A stretch of DNA of 64,000 nucleotides from JACZQZ01 sp046756945 (GTDB lineage: Bacteria; Pseudomonadota; Alphaproteobacteria; Rhodospirillales; 2-02-FULL-58-16). A program made the position numbers and the translations under genes. Under the pieces are notes generated by a model. The model saw only the letters and a program-made list of their open reading frames with translations. It ran no database searches and was not told where the DNA came from. Shown here piece after piece: positions 8,571 to 21,464 of the stretch. The stretch spans positions 1 to 64,000 of the forward strand of contig JBHHXI010000001.1 of NCBI GenBank assembly GCA_046756945.1, in the 5' to 3' direction. Within the stretch, counting starts at the first letter, position 1, and the number at the start of each line of letters is the position of its first letter.

Positions 8571-9386
8571 CTAAAAATGCTCCACTTGGTGCAGGGAGTC
8601 GCGGCCGACGAGCCCGTCCAGGACATCGCCCAGAATCCCTGCCCAGCGCTCCGCCCCCCCGGCCGCGTCCAGGTGGTCCTGGCGAATCTCGACGACGCAG
8701 TTGGGCAGGCCGGCGGCGCCCCCGTGCCGGTCGATGGAGTAGGCCACCTCGAGGCCCGAATAGGGCTTGTTGTCGCCCACGCGCAGGTTTCCCCAGGCGC
8801 CGAGCCTTTCGATCAGCGGCGCCGCCAGGCGCGCATCCCGGTTCCACAACAGGCCGATATCCCAGGGCCGGTCTTCGCCGTCCATGGACGGGGTGAAGCT
8901 GTGAACCGAGACCAGCGCCGGCGCCGTGCCCCTGCGCCACAGGCCGGCGAGCGCGCTGGTAACCGCGTCGTGGTAGGGCCGGAAGAACGTCTCCACCCGT
9001 TCGGCCCGTTCCCTGCCGCTCAAGCCCCGGTTACCGGGAATGACGACGCCGTCGCTGACCTCGGGAACGGACGCCGGGTCGGCGGGGTGGCGGTTGCAAT
9101 CGACGACCAGGCGCGAATACCCCGCCAGCAGCGCCGGCGCGTCGAGGCGCGCGGCGAGGCGCCGGGTCACCGCGCCGGCGCCGATGTCCCAGGCGATGTG
9201 CTCCCTCAACAGGTCCGCAGCCAGGCCCAGGGTGCCCAGCGCCGCCGGGATGGCGCGGCTGGCGTGGTCGCAGATCAAGAGGACCGGCGTCGTGCCTTCC
9301 CCGTTGAGGAATTCGAAAACGGGCGGCTCGTCCGGCCCGAGGAGGGCCGGGCCGTCCGCCAGGGGTCCGGCACCCGAGTCGTTCAT
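8571..9386 (-). CDS. N-formylglutamate amidohydrolase family protein
   Basis: A 271-residue zinc hydrolase of the N-formylglutamate deformylase family (HutG-like). Typical segments are LLICDHASRAIP near 40, VTRRLAARLDAP near 78, DCNRHPADP near 100, LVSVHSFTPSMDG near 155 and GLLWNRDARLAAPL. The ATG at 9386 was chosen; an in-frame TTG at 9404 is possible, but neither has a strong ribosome site. There is no histidine-utilisation gene nearby, so the true substrate may be another N-acyl or N-formyl amino acid. Coupled with the downstream GCS2-family ligase, it may form a small amino-acid-conjugate pathway (inference). Confidence 0.85.
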   Translation of the reverse strand: MNDSGAGPLADGPALLGPDEPPVFEFLNGEGTTPVLLICDHASRAIPAALGTLGLAADLLREHIAWDIGAGAVTRRLAARLDAPALLAGYSRLVVDCNRHPADPASVPEVSDGVVIPGNRGLSGRERAERVETFFRPYHDAVTSALAGLWRRGTAPALVSVHSFTPSMDGEDRPWDIGLLWNRDARLAAPLIERLGAWGNLRVGDNKPYSGLEVAYSIDRHGGAAGLPNCVVEIRQDHLDAAGGAERWAGILGDVLDGLVGRDSLHQVEHF

Positions 9387-9518
9387 GGCATGACTATAGC
9401 GCAAGACGCCGGGTCTTCGAGCGTGGATTTGGCGCCCGGCGCGGGGCCGCCCCCGGCGCGGAGCCGGTTGCGGCCTGTTCTGTAAAATTTTATGTAAATT
9501 TAAGTAAAGTAAAAATTA

Positions 9519-9548
9519 TTGACCCTATAGGCCAAGAAACCATAAAAT
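9519..9548 (+). promoter_or_regulatory. Candidate sigma-70 promoter for the short RNA
   Basis: TTGACC at 9519-9524 and TAAAAT at 9543-9548 are 18 bases apart, and the preceding 40 bases are very AT-rich (UP-element-like). It points away from gyrB, into a short transcript that ends at the terminator at 9603. Confidence 0.6.
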
Positions 9549-9554
9549 GTTTGC

Positions 9555-9603
9555 GTTTCCTCCCCAAACTTGGGCCGTGCCATTCGAGGCACGGCCTTTT
9601 TTT
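9555..9603 (+). ncRNA. Candidate small regulatory RNA (about 50 nt) with anti-Shine-Dalgarno sequence
   Basis: A transcript starting seven bases after the -10 box would run about 50 nt: a single-stranded 5' part containing TTTCCTCCCC (9556-9565), complementary to ribosome-binding sites, then a strong intrinsic terminator. It contains no believable open reading frame. CCTCC-bearing sRNAs that pair with ribosome sites are known in Alphaproteobacteria; I cannot place this one in a named family. It lies between the N-formylglutamate amidohydrolase gene and the gyrB stop, antisense to neither. Confidence 0.5.
9573..9603 (+). terminator. Intrinsic terminator of the short RNA
   Basis: Perfect 9-bp stem GGCCGTGCC (9573-9581) and GGCACGGCC (9588-9596), six-base loop, followed by seven T on the plus strand. 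The minus strand has no T-tract after the stem, so it is not the gyrB terminator. Confidence 0.85.
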
Positions 9604-9678
9604 GTTCTTCTCCGGTATTGTATGCGGGAGGCGGCACAGCCGCGCCCCGTGCCCGCCAGGGACCCGATCAGCGGCCCG

Positions 9679-13357
<3,679 letters not shown>

Positions 13358-13403
13358 GGTGTCCAGTTCCGCCAAACCTTGCGAGGAGATCAGGGCCGTG
13401 TCC

Positions 13404-14522
13404 TCACACCCGCATGGGCATGAGCACATAGAGTGCCCCGCCGTCGCCCGCCTCGCGCAGAATCGTCGGCGACGCCGCGTCCGCCATGGCGACCCGGGCG
13501 TTGTCGCCCTCGATCTGTTGGGTGATGTCGAGCAGGTAGCGCGAATTGAAGCCGATCTCGATAGCCTCGCCGCTGTAGGTGACCTCCAGTTCCTCGGTGG
13601 CCGTGCCGTTCTCCGGACTGCTCGCCGACAAGACCAGATTGCCGTCACTCAACGACAGCTTCACCGCCCGCGATTTCTCGCTGGAGATGGCGGACACCCG
13701 GTCCACGGCCTCCGCCAACTGCCGGCGGTCGACCTCCAGCTCCTTGTCATTGCCGGTGGGGATGACGCGCTGGTAATCGGGAAAGGTGCCGTCGATCACC
13801 TTCGACGTCAGCACCGCATCGTCGAAGGCAAAGCGGACCACGGTCTCCGACAGCGAGACGGCGATTTCCGCCGTCGTCTCTTCGATGAGCTTGCACAGCT
13901 CGGTGACCGTCTTGCGCGGGACGATGATGCCGGCCATGCCTTTCGCGCCCTCGGGCAGGGGCACCTCGACGCTGGCCAGGCGGTGGCCGTCGGTGGCCAC
14001 GGCGCGCAGCACATCGACGCCTTCGCGCTCGGCGGCGTGCAGGTAAATGCCGTTGAGGTAGTACCGGGTTTCCTCGGTCGAGATGGCGAACCGCGTGCGG
14101 TCGATCACGGTGCGCAGGTCCGCCGCCGCCAGACGGAAGGTGTGGGGCAGGTCCCCTCCCGACATCACCGGGTAGTCCTCGGGCGGCAGGCAGGCCAGGG
14201 AGAAGCGGGAACGCCCGGAAACCAGGGTGAGACGCTCGTCATCGCCGCCCCGTTCGATTTCGATCTGCGAGCCGTCGGGCAGCTTGCGCACGATGTCGTA
14301 GAGGGTGTGCGCCGGCGCCGTGGTGGCGCCCGGGGTGGCCACCTCGGCCTCCACGCTTTCGACCACGTCCAGGTCCAGGTCGGTGGCGTTCAGGCGCAGA
14401 CGGTTGTCGCCGGCCTCCATTTTCACGTTCGAGAGGATGAGAATGGTGTTGCGCCGTTCGACCACGCTTTGCACGTGTCCCAGCGATTTCAAGAACGCGG
14501 CCCGTTCGATGGTGAGTTTCAT
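13404..14522 (-). CDS. dnaN: DNA polymerase III sliding clamp (beta)
   Basis: Ring-shaped processivity clamp of DNA polymerase III. The 372 residues contain the three DNA-clamp repeats: MKLTIERAAFLKSLGHVQSVVERRNT at the start in modified form (NTILIL in place of the common NTIPIL), PEDYPVM near 120, and the C-terminal SRYLLDITQQIEGDNARV and YVLMPMRV, which forms the protein-binding pocket. The ATG at 14522 starts the conserved domain directly; the upstream open frame is shadow. A well-formed extended -10 box lies about 115 bases upstream, so the gene can be expressed separately from dnaA. Confidence 0.96.
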   Translation of the reverse strand: MKLTIERAAFLKSLGHVQSVVERRNTILILSNVKMEAGDNRLRLNATDLDLDVVESVEAEVATPGATTAPAHTLYDIVRKLPDGSQIEIERGGDDERLTLVSGRSRFSLACLPPEDYPVMSGGDLPHTFRLAAADLRTVIDRTRFAISTEETRYYLNGIYLHAAEREGVDVLRAVATDGHRLASVEVPLPEGAKGMAGIIVPRKTVTELCKLIEETTAEIAVSLSETVVRFAFDDAVLTSKVIDGTFPDYQRVIPTGNDKELEVDRRQLAEAVDRVSAISSEKSRAVKLSLSDGNLVLSASSPENGTATEELEVTYSGEAIEIGFNSRYLLDITQQIEGDNARVAMADAASPTILREAGDGGALYVLMPMRV

Positions 14523-14635
14523 GGCGTCTTCAAGGTCCGTGGTTTGGCTGGCGCGCACGCGCACGCCGCGACATCCGGGCCCCTCGGGGAAAGGCGGCGC
14601 ATGGGGCCGTGAAAATGCCCCGTGAGAAGGCTGTC

Positions 14636-14644
14636 ATTATAGCA
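14636..14644 (-). promoter_or_regulatory. Extended -10 promoter of dnaN
   Basis: On the minus strand the sequence reads TGCTATAAT: a perfect TATAAT at 14641-14636 with the TGn extension. No good -35 box is seen at 17 bases, as expected for extended -10 promoters. It would start an RNA about 105 bases before dnaN. Confidence 0.6.
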
Positions 14645-14736
14645 AAAACCATTGGAATCCGAAGCAATTTCCGCTCCGGCGGGCGTCCGTCCCGGGACCC
14701 GGAACATCGCCCCTGAAGGCGCCGCCGAAAAGTCCG

Positions 14737-16134
14737 TCAGCCCTCCAACATGCGGCGCAGGAGTTCCACGTCCTCGGCGAAGCCGGAGTCGTACTCGCGC
14801 AACTCCTCCACCTTGCGCACGGCGTGCATCACCGTGGTGTGGTCGCGTCCGCCGAACTTGCGTCCGATCTCGGGCAGCGAGCGCGACGTCAGCTGCTTGG
14901 CCAGATACATGGCCACCTGGCGGGGGCGGGCGACGGAGCGGGCGCGCCTGGCCGAGTGCATGTCGGAGAGGCGGACGTTGAAGTGGGACGCGACGCGCTT
15001 CTGAATTTCCTCGATGGTGACGCGCCGGTCGTTGGCGCGCAGCAGGTCGTGAATCACCTCCTGGGTGGTCTCCAATGAAATGCTGCGCCCCACCAGTTGC
15101 GCATGGGCGACGATGCGGTTGAGCGCGCCTTCGAGCTCGCGCACGTTCGCCGTGATCTTGTGGGCCAGGAACTCCATCACCTTGCCCGGCACCTCGACGC
15201 CCATCTGCTCGGCCTTGGACTGGAGGATTCCCAGGCGCAGCTCGTAGGTGGTGGCGTGGATGTCGCCGACCAGGCCGCAGCTGAGGCGGGATTTCAGGCG
15301 CTCCTCCATGCCTTCCAGGTCCGACGGCGACTTGTCGGCGGAGATGACGATCTGCCGTCCCTGATCGACCAGGGCGTTGAACGTGTGGAAGAACTCCTCC
15401 TGCGTCGAGTCCTTGCCGCTGATGAACTGCACGTCGTCGATCATCAACACGTCGACGGAGCGGAACTGGTCCTTGAAGTCCACCGTGTTCTTCTCGCGCA
15501 GGGCGCGGATGAACCGGTACATGAACTTCTCCGCCGAAAGGTAAATGACCGTGCGCGAGGGATCGCCGTTACGGATGTACCAGGCGATGGCGTGCATGAG
15601 ATGGGTCTTGCCCAGTCCCACGCCGCCGTACAGGAACAGCGGGTTGAACAGCACCGTCGTCGCCTCGGCGACGCGGTGGGCGGCGGCGTAGGCGAATTCG
15701 TTGGGCTTGCCGACGACGAAATTCTCGAACGTGAAGCGGCGATCCAGCGGCGCGCTGAGGTCGTCGCTGTAATGTCCGCTGTACTGTCCGCCGTTGTCGG
15801 TGGTTGCGGGCCCGGCCGCGGCGGTGGAGTCCTTCTCGTCGGACGGCGCCGCGGCCGCCTGGTAGCGTTCGGGCTGGACGAAAACGTCGACCGCGCGGAT
15901 CGCCGTGTCCTCGCCGTTCCACAGGGTGAACAACCGGTCCGCGTAGTGGGCCACCACCCAGTCGCGCATGAAACGGGTGGGGACGGAGATTCTCACCTGA
16001 CCGTCACGCACGCCGCGCATGGTCATGGGTTTCACCCAACTCTGGTACGCGGCCTCGCCGATCTCCATGCGCAGGCGGCTGCAAACCGATGCCCACTGCT
16101 CATCGACAAGGTTGTCGGTCGTCCCCGTTCCCAT
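14737..16134 (-). CDS. dnaA: Chromosomal replication initiator DnaA
   Basis: Replication initiator that binds DnaA boxes and opens the origin. It has 465 residues from the ATG at 16134. Domain I starts at [20 protein letters not shown] in shortened form; an Ala/Pro-rich linker (about 85-120) follows. Domain III AAA+ has Walker [12 protein letters not shown] and Walker [14 protein letters not shown]. Domain IV carries [13 protein letters not shown] and the signature [17 protein letters not shown]. In-frame GTG starts up to 16194 would add 20 residues; none has a clear ribosome site. It precedes dnaN by 214 bases. Confidence 0.96.
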   Translation of the reverse strand: MGTGTTDNLVDEQWASVCSRLRMEIGEAAYQSWVKPMTMRGVRDGQVRISVPTRFMRDWVVAHYADRLFTLWNGEDTAIRAVDVFVQPERYQAAAAPSDEKDSTAAAGPATTDNGGQYSGHYSDDLSAPLDRRFTFENFVVGKPNEFAYAAAHRVAEATTVLFNPLFLYGGVGLGKTHLMHAIAWYIRNGDPSRTVIYLSAEKFMYRFIRALREKNTVDFKDQFRSVDVLMIDDVQFISGKDSTQEEFFHTFNALVDQGRQIVISADKSPSDLEGMEERLKSRLSCGLVGDIHATTYELRLGILQSKAEQMGVEVPGKVMEFLAHKITANVRELEGALNRIVAHAQLVGRSISLETTQEVIHDLLRANDRRVTIEEIQKRVASHFNVRLSDMHSARRARSVARPRQVAMYLAKQLTSRSLPEIGRKFGGRDHTTVMHAVRKVEELREYDSGFAEDVELLRRMLEG

Positions 16135-16702
16135 GTTCTCAATCGCCCCCACTAGGCCGTCCGGCGCCGTCGCGGGCGGACGTTCTTCCCACACAGGGTG
16201 GGCAATGTCCTACCGCGACGCGTGCGGGACAAAGAGGAGCACGGCGAAGGCGAAACCTTCGAAATCCGCCCGAACCGCGAAAAGAAGTGGTGTTCTCATC
16301 CCCCTGAGTCCGTGTTCCGGTCGTCGAACGCCGATCCGGAAACCTGCCTCACCGGCCCCGGACGAGACCACAGACCAAAAACCCGGCGCGCCCTGCAACA
16401 ACCCTTTTTAGTATAGACGCCGATTATTAGTGCTTTATTTGTTCGCACAGTTACACTTAACCGTGCCAGAAATACTTCTTACTTACTACAGGATGCGCAG
16501 GTGCAAGCGTGACTACTTAAGAGATTATTCAATAAGCCCCTGCGTGCCTGCTTTTTTTGGAATTCCCCCCCCATGCGTCGGTGGATTCAAATTTACAGAG
16601 CGGACCACGCCGTGGCAACGTGTCCGAATAGGGAACGTCGAAAAAATATTGGAAAAAATTTTTCGCCAGGGGTCCGCGCCCACGATTTTGCGGTCCGCGC
16701 AC
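16135..16702 (-). other. AT-rich dnaA upstream region
   Basis: About 570 bases without a gene, between dnaA and the rpsT terminator. The part from 16400 to 16700 is clearly AT-rich and must hold the dnaA promoter; a TATACT-like -10 exists near 16412 (minus) without a clear -35. GATTC (GANTC, a CcrM-type site) occurs at 16584. I find no row of consensus DnaA boxes and do not call this an origin. Confidence 0.4.
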
Positions 16703-16736
16703 AAAAAAAAGGGCCGCATGAATCAGGACGCGGCCC
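16703..16736 (-). terminator. rpsT terminator
   Basis: On the minus strand the stem GGGCCGC (16736-16730) and GCGGCCC (16717-16711) encloses a 12-base loop and is followed by eight T (16710-16703). It lies 29 bases after the rpsT stop. Confidence 0.85.
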
Positions 16737-16765
16737 GCATCGCAACGTGTTTCGCGTTTCGCGTT

Positions 16766-17032
16766 TCAGGCCGCCATGCCCTTGATCCTGGACGACAACC
16801 GCGAGAGTTTGCGCGACACCGTGTTGCGGTGGAACAAACCTTTGTTGACGCCCCGCATCAACTCCGGCTGGGCGGCGCGGAACGCGGCCATCGCCTGTTC
16901 CTTGTCGCCGCTCGCGATGGCCCGCTCCACGGTGCGCAGAAAGGTGCGGATGCGGCTCAGCCTGGCGCCTCTGACCGCGGTGCGGCGCTTGGTTTGACGG
17001 ATGCGTTTCTTCGCCGAGTCGTGGGTGGCCAT
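16766..17032 (-). CDS. rpsT: 30S ribosomal protein S20
   Basis: Small-subunit protein that binds the 5' domain of 16S rRNA. The 88 residues are typical in size and basicity: [17 protein letters not shown] at the start, [11 protein letters not shown] in the middle, and [20 protein letters not shown] at the end, the S20 signature. The ATG at 17032 gives the usual MA(T/N)xxSAKKR N-terminus. It has its own terminator and stands just upstream of dnaA on the same strand, an arrangement shared with several alphaproteobacteria. Confidence 0.96.
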   Translation of the reverse strand: MATHDSAKKRIRQTKRRTAVRGARLSRIRTFLRTVERAIASGDKEQAMAAFRAAQPELMRGVNKGLFHRNTVSRKLSRLSSRIKGMAA

Positions 17033-17161
17033 CGAGCAACCTGTAGCCGGTGATCGGGAAAAGGAAGGCCGGCTTATATCTCCGGCACCCGGTCCCGTCA
17101 ACCCCGCGTGTGGGAGACGGGCACGGGGCAGCCACGGACGCGCCGCCCGGGCCGGGGCCGG

Positions 17162-17938
17162 TCATTTGTTTGTAAACTTGGGCTGGCGTTTCCCGGCGAA
17201 CGCCGCCATGCCCTCTTTCTGATCCTCGGTGGCGAAGGTGGCGTGGAACAGGCGGCGCTCGAAGCGGATGCCTTCGGAAAGGCTCGTCTCATAGGCGCGG
17301 TTGACCGCCTCCTTGATCATCAGCACGGCGGGCCTGGACATCCCGGCGATGGTCTCGGCCGTCTTCAGCGCCTCTTCCACCAGCCCGGCCACGGGCACGA
17401 TACGGCTGACCAGGCCGATGCGCTCGGCTTCCTCGGCGTCCATCATGCGTCCCGTCAGGCACATCTCCATGGCCTTGGACTTGCCCGCCAGGCGGGCCAG
17501 GCGCTGGGTGCCGCCGGCGCCGGGCATGGTGCCGAGGGTGATTTCGGGCTGGCCGAACCTGGCGTTGTCGGCGGCAAGAACGAAGTCGCACATCATGGCG
17601 ATCTCGCACCCGCCGCCCAGGGCATAGCCGGCCACCGCCGCGATGACCGGCTTGCGGCAGGCGGCGATGCGCTCCCAGTCCCGGGTGATGAAATCATCGA
17701 GATAGGCGTCGATAAAGGTCTTGTCCTGCATCTCCTTGATGTCCGCCCCGGCGGCGAAGGCCTTGTCGTTGCCGGTAATCACCATGGCCCCCACGCCGTC
17801 GTCGGCCTCAAAGGAATCGAGGGCGTGCTCGAGCTCCGCGATGAGGGCCGCGTTCAGGGCGTTGAGCGCCTTCGCGCGATTGAGGGTGATCAGGCCGACG
17901 CGGCCTTTCTTCTCGGCGATGATGTTCTCATAGGCCAT
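17162..17938 (-). CDS. Enoyl-CoA hydratase
   Basis: Crotonase-family enzyme hydrating trans-2-enoyl-CoA to 3-hydroxyacyl-CoA in fatty acid beta-oxidation. With 258 residues it has the canonical length. The oxyanion-hole segments are [10 protein letters not shown] (near 65) and [14 protein letters not shown] (near 105); the two catalytic glutamates are conserved, as GGCE and [18 protein letters not shown] (near 135-150). The start [20 protein letters not shown] in shortened form is typical. It is 11 bases after the secreted hypothetical gene on the same strand. No other beta-oxidation gene is adjacent. Confidence 0.92.
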   Translation of the reverse strand: MAYENIIAEKKGRVGLITLNRAKALNALNAALIAELEHALDSFEADDGVGAMVITGNDKAFAAGADIKEMQDKTFIDAYLDDFITRDWERIAACRKPVIAAVAGYALGGGCEIAMMCDFVLAADNARFGQPEITLGTMPGAGGTQRLARLAGKSKAMEMCLTGRMMDAEEAERIGLVSRIVPVAGLVEEALKTAETIAGMSRPAVLMIKEAVNRAYETSLSEGIRFERRLFHATFATEDQKEGMAAFAGKRQPKFTNK

Positions 17939-17949
17939 CGGGCCCCTCC

Positions 17950-18402
17950 TCACGGTTTTTCGGGACGGCCGCCGCCGGTGGAGTTCCCCCCGGCCTTCGC
18001 CGGCGACAGGGCGAAGCGCACGGTGAGGGCCGACGCAGGGCCGGCCTTGCCGGGGGAGAATTCCAGGACCAGGATTTCGTCTTCGCGGAGGAAGGCGGTC
18101 TCGCCCGCGCGCCTCCAGCCAAGCTGCGGCAGGGTGGCGGCGTAGAAATCCAACACCTGGGCCCGGGACACCGCGCCCGACGCATAGGCCTCGACGATGC
18201 GCCCGGCGGCCGTGTCGAAGACCATCCGCCCGGCGGCGTCCTCTTCCAGACCGGGCATCAGCGGCAGGTCCTCGATGCCGCCGACGAAGGCGACCGTGCC
18301 TTGCCCGGCGGCGCGGTCCGCCGCGTCGACCTCCGCCCAGCCGAGGGCGGCGGCGCAAACGGCGGCGGCGAGCAGCGGGGCGCGGCGGAGCGGGTGTGTC
18401 AT
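17950..18402 (-). CDS. Secreted protein of unknown function
   Basis: I do not recognise a named family with certainty. The 150 residues begin with a clear signal peptide ([24 protein letters not shown] in shortened form, cleavage after VDA or DAA). The mature part has [14 protein letters not shown] near 45 and the segment [21 protein letters not shown] near 80-100, a pattern I associate with conserved alphaproteobacterial hypothetical proteins. The end is Gly/Pro-rich and probably flexible. It sits between mutM and the enoyl-CoA hydratase gene on the same strand, with short gaps, and is likely co-transcribed. Export to the periplasm is inferred. Confidence 0.75.
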   Translation of the reverse strand: MTHPLRRAPLLAAAVCAAALGWAEVDAADRAAGQGTVAFVGGIEDLPLMPGLEEDAAGRMVFDTAAGRIVEAYASGAVSRAQVLDFYAATLPQLGWRRAGETAFLREDEILVLEFSPGKAGPASALTVRFALSPAKAGGNSTGGGRPEKP

Positions 18403-18417
18403 GGCGTGGCTATTACA

Positions 18418-19260
18418 TCAGCGCTGGCGGGTCGCACAATAGAAAGTCGAACGTCCCGACTGCACGATGCGGCGGATGCCGCGGGTTTTGGCGCGGTCGC
18501 AGTCGCATCCCGGACACGGCTCGCCGGCGCGCCCGTAGACGGCGAAGCGGTGCTGGAAATAGCCCAGTTCCCCGGACGGCTGGCGGTGATCGCGCAAGGT
18601 GGAGCCGCCGGCCGCGATGGCGTCGGCCAGCACCGCGCGGATGGCGGCGGCCAGGCGCCCGGCCCTCTGCCCCTTGACCGTCATCGCCTTGCGCTTCGGG
18701 GACAGGCCGGCGCGGAAAAGGCTTTCGCTGACGTAGATGTTGCCCAGGCCGGCGACGACGGCCTGGTCCATGAGCGCCGTCTTGATCGGCCCGTTCCGGC
18801 GCCCAAGCAGCGCCGCCATCGCGGCTCCGTCGAACGCCGCGTCCAGGGGCTCCGGCCCGAGGCCGGCGAGCAGGGGATGGCCGGAAAGCCCGTCGCCGCG
18901 GGCCAGGGCCATCAGGCCGAAGCGGCGCGGGTCGCAGAAGCGGATGGTGGCGCCGGCGTCGGTCTCGAAGACCACGTGGTCGTGGGGCTCCGGGGGCGGC
19001 GGGCCGTCGCCAAAGACCTTGATCCGGCCCGACATGCCCATGTGCACGATCAGCACCGCGCCGTCGTCCAGGAACATCAGGAGGAACTTGCCCCGCCGGC
19101 CGATCTCGAGGACCCGGCGTCCCCGGGTGCGCCGGGCGAAGTCGGCGGGCAGGGGCCGGCGCAGGTCGGGACGGCGCGCCGTCACCCGGCGCAGGACGCG
19201 GCCCTCGAGCACGGGCGCCAGGCCGCGGCGTATGGTTTCGACCTCCGGTAATTCGGGCAT
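18418..19260 (-). CDS. mutM: Formamidopyrimidine-DNA glycosylase
   Basis: Bifunctional glycosylase/AP lyase that removes 8-oxoguanine and formamidopyrimidines. The N-terminus [14 protein letters not shown] carries the catalytic Pro2 and Glu3. Lys57-type and H2TH parts are present ([32 protein letters not shown]). The C-terminal zinc finger is unusual: it has CPGC followed by a second DC, but the last ligand pair reads YCATRQR instead of the usual YCPxCQR, so one cysteine is replaced by Arg. There are 280 residues. It is transcribed divergently from ubiE, with about 60-70 bases between the starts. Confidence 0.95.
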   Translation of the reverse strand: MPELPEVETIRRGLAPVLEGRVLRRVTARRPDLRRPLPADFARRTRGRRVLEIGRRGKFLLMFLDDGAVLIVHMGMSGRIKVFGDGPPPPEPHDHVVFETDAGATIRFCDPRRFGLMALARGDGLSGHPLLAGLGPEPLDAAFDGAAMAALLGRRNGPIKTALMDQAVVAGLGNIYVSESLFRAGLSPKRKAMTVKGQRAGRLAAAIRAVLADAIAAGGSTLRDHRQPSGELGYFQHRFAVYGRAGEPCPGCDCDRAKTRGIRRIVQSGRSTFYCATRQR

Positions 19261-19331
19261 GGATAGACGCCTCTGTCCTCGCGCAGGCCGTAAGGTAGCG
19301 CGCCCGCGCGCCTTGCGCTATGGTCGGGTCC

Positions 19332-20108
19332 ATGCCCCGGCAGCAAAAAGAAAACGGGGACGCCCCGGGAGGCGGGCCCGTCACCCACTTCGGATTCCAG
19401 AGCGTGCCCGAGGGCGAGAAGGCGTCCCTCGTGCGGGACGTCTTCGGCAGCGTGGCCACCCGCTACGACCTCATGAACGACCTCATGAGCCTGGGCGCCC
19501 ACCGCCTGTGGAAGGCGGCCATGATGGACTGGCTGAACCCGCGCCCGGGGATGACGCTTCTGGACGTGGGCGGCGGCACCGGCGACATCGCGTTCCGGTT
19601 CCGCGAGCGCGGCGGCGGTCCTGTGTTCGTCTGCGACATCACCACCGGCATGGTGGCGGTGGGGCGCGACCGCGCCGTCGACCGGGGAATGCTCGACGGA
19701 ATCACCTGGATCTGCGGCGACGGCGAGTGCCTGCCCGTCGCCGACGGTTCCGTGGACGCCTATACGACGGCGTTCTGCATCCGCAACGTGACCCACATTT
19801 CCCGGGTGCTGGCCGAAGCGCGGCGGGTGCTCAGGCCCGGCGGGCGGTTCCTGTGCCTGGAGTTCAGCCGCCTCGCCGTGCCGGCCCTGGACGGATTGTA
19901 CGACTCGTACTCCTTCCGGGTGCTGCCGGCCCTGGGCCAGGCGGTGGCCGGCGATCGCGCCGCCTATCGCTATCTGGCGGAAAGCATCCGGCGCTTTCCC
20001 GCCCAGGAACCGTTCGCCGCCATGATCGCCGAGGCGGGCCTGAGCCAGGTCACCTACCGCAACCTGGCCGGCGGCATCGCGGCCCTGCATTCGGGGTGGC
20101 GGATCTAG
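19332..20108 (+). CDS. ubiE: Ubiquinone/menaquinone biosynthesis C-methyltransferase
   Basis: SAM-dependent methyltransferase for the C-methylation step of ubiquinone (and menaquinone) synthesis. Motifs are HFGFQSVPEGEK, VFGSVATRYDLMNDLMSLG near 40-58, the SAM loop LDVGGGTGDIAFRF near 75, and the C-terminal NLAGGIAALHSGWRI. From the ATG at 19332 it has 258 residues; an ATG at 19320 is four codons longer; neither has a clear ribosome site. In many relatives ubiB follows and then coaBC; here coaBC follows after 147 bases that contain a 7-bp hairpin (20137-20153) and no ubiB. Confidence 0.93.
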   Translation: MPRQQKENGDAPGGGPVTHFGFQSVPEGEKASLVRDVFGSVATRYDLMNDLMSLGAHRLWKAAMMDWLNPRPGMTLLDVGGGTGDIAFRFRERGGGPVFVCDITTGMVAVGRDRAVDRGMLDGITWICGDGECLPVADGSVDAYTTAFCIRNVTHISRVLAEARRVLRPGGRFLCLEFSRLAVPALDGLYDSYSFRVLPALGQAVAGDRAAYRYLAESIRRFPAQEPFAAMIAEAGLSQVTYRNLAGGIAALHSGWRI

Positions 20109-20255
20109 CCGATACAGGGCACCGGGAAATCCCCGATCCGGGCGCGGCCCGGACGGAACGGGACAGGACACTGGCGTAACGCGGGGGTTGCACCGTGGGC
20201 CGCGCCAGATTATCTTAATCACACAACTTATTAGTTAAATTTCCGCGGAGGCCCC

Positions 20256-21464
20256 GTGGGCGAAGGCAAACGCATTCTGTTGATCGTTTCCGGCGGCATC
20301 GCGGCCTACAAGTGCCTCGACGCCATCCGCCGGCTGCGCGAGCACGGGTTCGCCGTCCGCTGCATCCTGACCCGGGCGGGGGCGGAATTCGTCACCCCCC
20401 TATCGCTGGCCGCGCTCAGCCAGGACAAGGTCTACGGGGACCTGTTCTCGCTCACCGATGAAAGCGAGATGGGGCACATCGAGCTCTCCCGGGACGCCGA
20501 CCTGGTGCTGGTGGCGCCCGCCACCACCAATATCCTGGCCAAGATGGCGGCGGGCATCGCCGACGATCTGGCGACCACCGCGTTGCTCGCCACCGACAAG
20601 CCGGTGATGGTGGCGCCGGCCATGAACGTGCGCATGTGGGAGCACGCCGCCACGCGGGCCAACCTGGCGACCCTGGAAGAGCGCGGCGTGCTCCGCGTCG
20701 GCCCCACCGAGGGCGACATGGCGTGCGGCGAGTGGGGCATGGGCCGCATGGCGGAGGCGGACGACATCGTCGCCGCCGTGGAAGCCTTTTTTCGTCCCAA
20801 CGGCCGGCTGAAGGGCCGCCGCGCCCTGGTCACCAGCGGTCCCACCCACGAGGCCATAGACAGCGTGCGCTACATGGCCAACCACTCCTCGGGCAAGCAG
20901 GGCCACGCCATCGCCGCCGCCCTGGCGCGCCTGGGAGCGGACACGACCCTGGTCTCCGGGCCCACCGGACAGCCCGACCCGCCGGGGGTGGCGGTGGTGC
21001 GCGTCGAATCGGCGGTCGAAATGCTGGAGGCCTGCGAACACGCCCTGCCCGTGGACGCCGCGGTGCTGGCGGCGGCCGTCGCCGACTGGCGCGTCGCCGA
21101 CCCGGTGGCGGGCAAGATCAAGAAGAAGGCCGCGCCGGCCGGCCCGACCCTGATCCTGACCGAGAACCCGGACATCCTGGCGGCCTTGGGCAACGGCGGC
21201 GGCCGCCGCCCCGAACTGGTGATCGGCTTCGCCGCGGAAACGGAGTCGGTGGTCGAGAACGCCGTCGCCAAGCGCACCGCCAAGCGGTGCGACTGGATCC
21301 TCGCCAACGATGTCTCGCCGGGCACCGGCACCTTCGGCGGCGACACCAACACCGTGCACCTTGTCTCCGCGGACGGCGTCGAGGACTGGCCGACGCTGAC
21401 CAAACAGGCGGTGGCCGAGCGTCTGGCCGAGCGCATCGCCGACGCCCTGGACGTGGCGCGGTGA
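20256..21464 (+). CDS. coaBC: Bifunctional phosphopantothenoylcysteine decarboxylase/synthase
   Basis: Makes 4'-phosphopantetheine for coenzyme A: CoaB joins cysteine to 4'-phosphopantothenate with CTP, and CoaC decarboxylates the product. The flavoprotein CoaC domain (1-185) shows [27 protein letters not shown] and the [10 protein letters not shown] motif. The CoaB domain (190-402) shows [24 protein letters not shown] and AVADWRV followed by KIKKK. Length 402 is standard. The start is GTG behind GGAGG. The TGA overlaps the GTG of dut. An AT-rich stretch just upstream (20205-20245) is a likely promoter. Confidence 0.95.
   Translation: MGEGKRILLIVSGGIAAYKCLDAIRRLREHGFAVRCILTRAGAEFVTPLSLAALSQDKVYGDLFSLTDESEMGHIELSRDADLVLVAPATTNILAKMAAGIADDLATTALLATDKPVMVAPAMNVRMWEHAATRANLATLEERGVLRVGPTEGDMACGEWGMGRMAEADDIVAAVEAFFRPNGRLKGRRALVTSGPTHEAIDSVRYMANHSSGKQGHAIAAALARLGADTTLVSGPTGQPDPPGVAVVRVESAVEMLEACEHALPVDAAVLAAAVADWRVADPVAGKIKKKAAPAGPTLILTENPDILAALGNGGGRRPELVIGFAAETESVVENAVAKRTAKRCDWILANDVSPGTGTFGGDTNTVHLVSADGVEDWPTLTKQAVAERLAERIADALDVAR

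Noticed and set aside
16135..16702. Replication origin upstream of dnaA
   Set aside because: The region is AT-rich and near dnaA, but I find no cluster of TTATNCACA boxes; alphaproteobacterial origins are usually near hemE instead.
20137..20153. ubiE terminator
   Set aside because: A perfect 7-bp hairpin exists but is not followed by T residues, so it is only noted as a hairpin.
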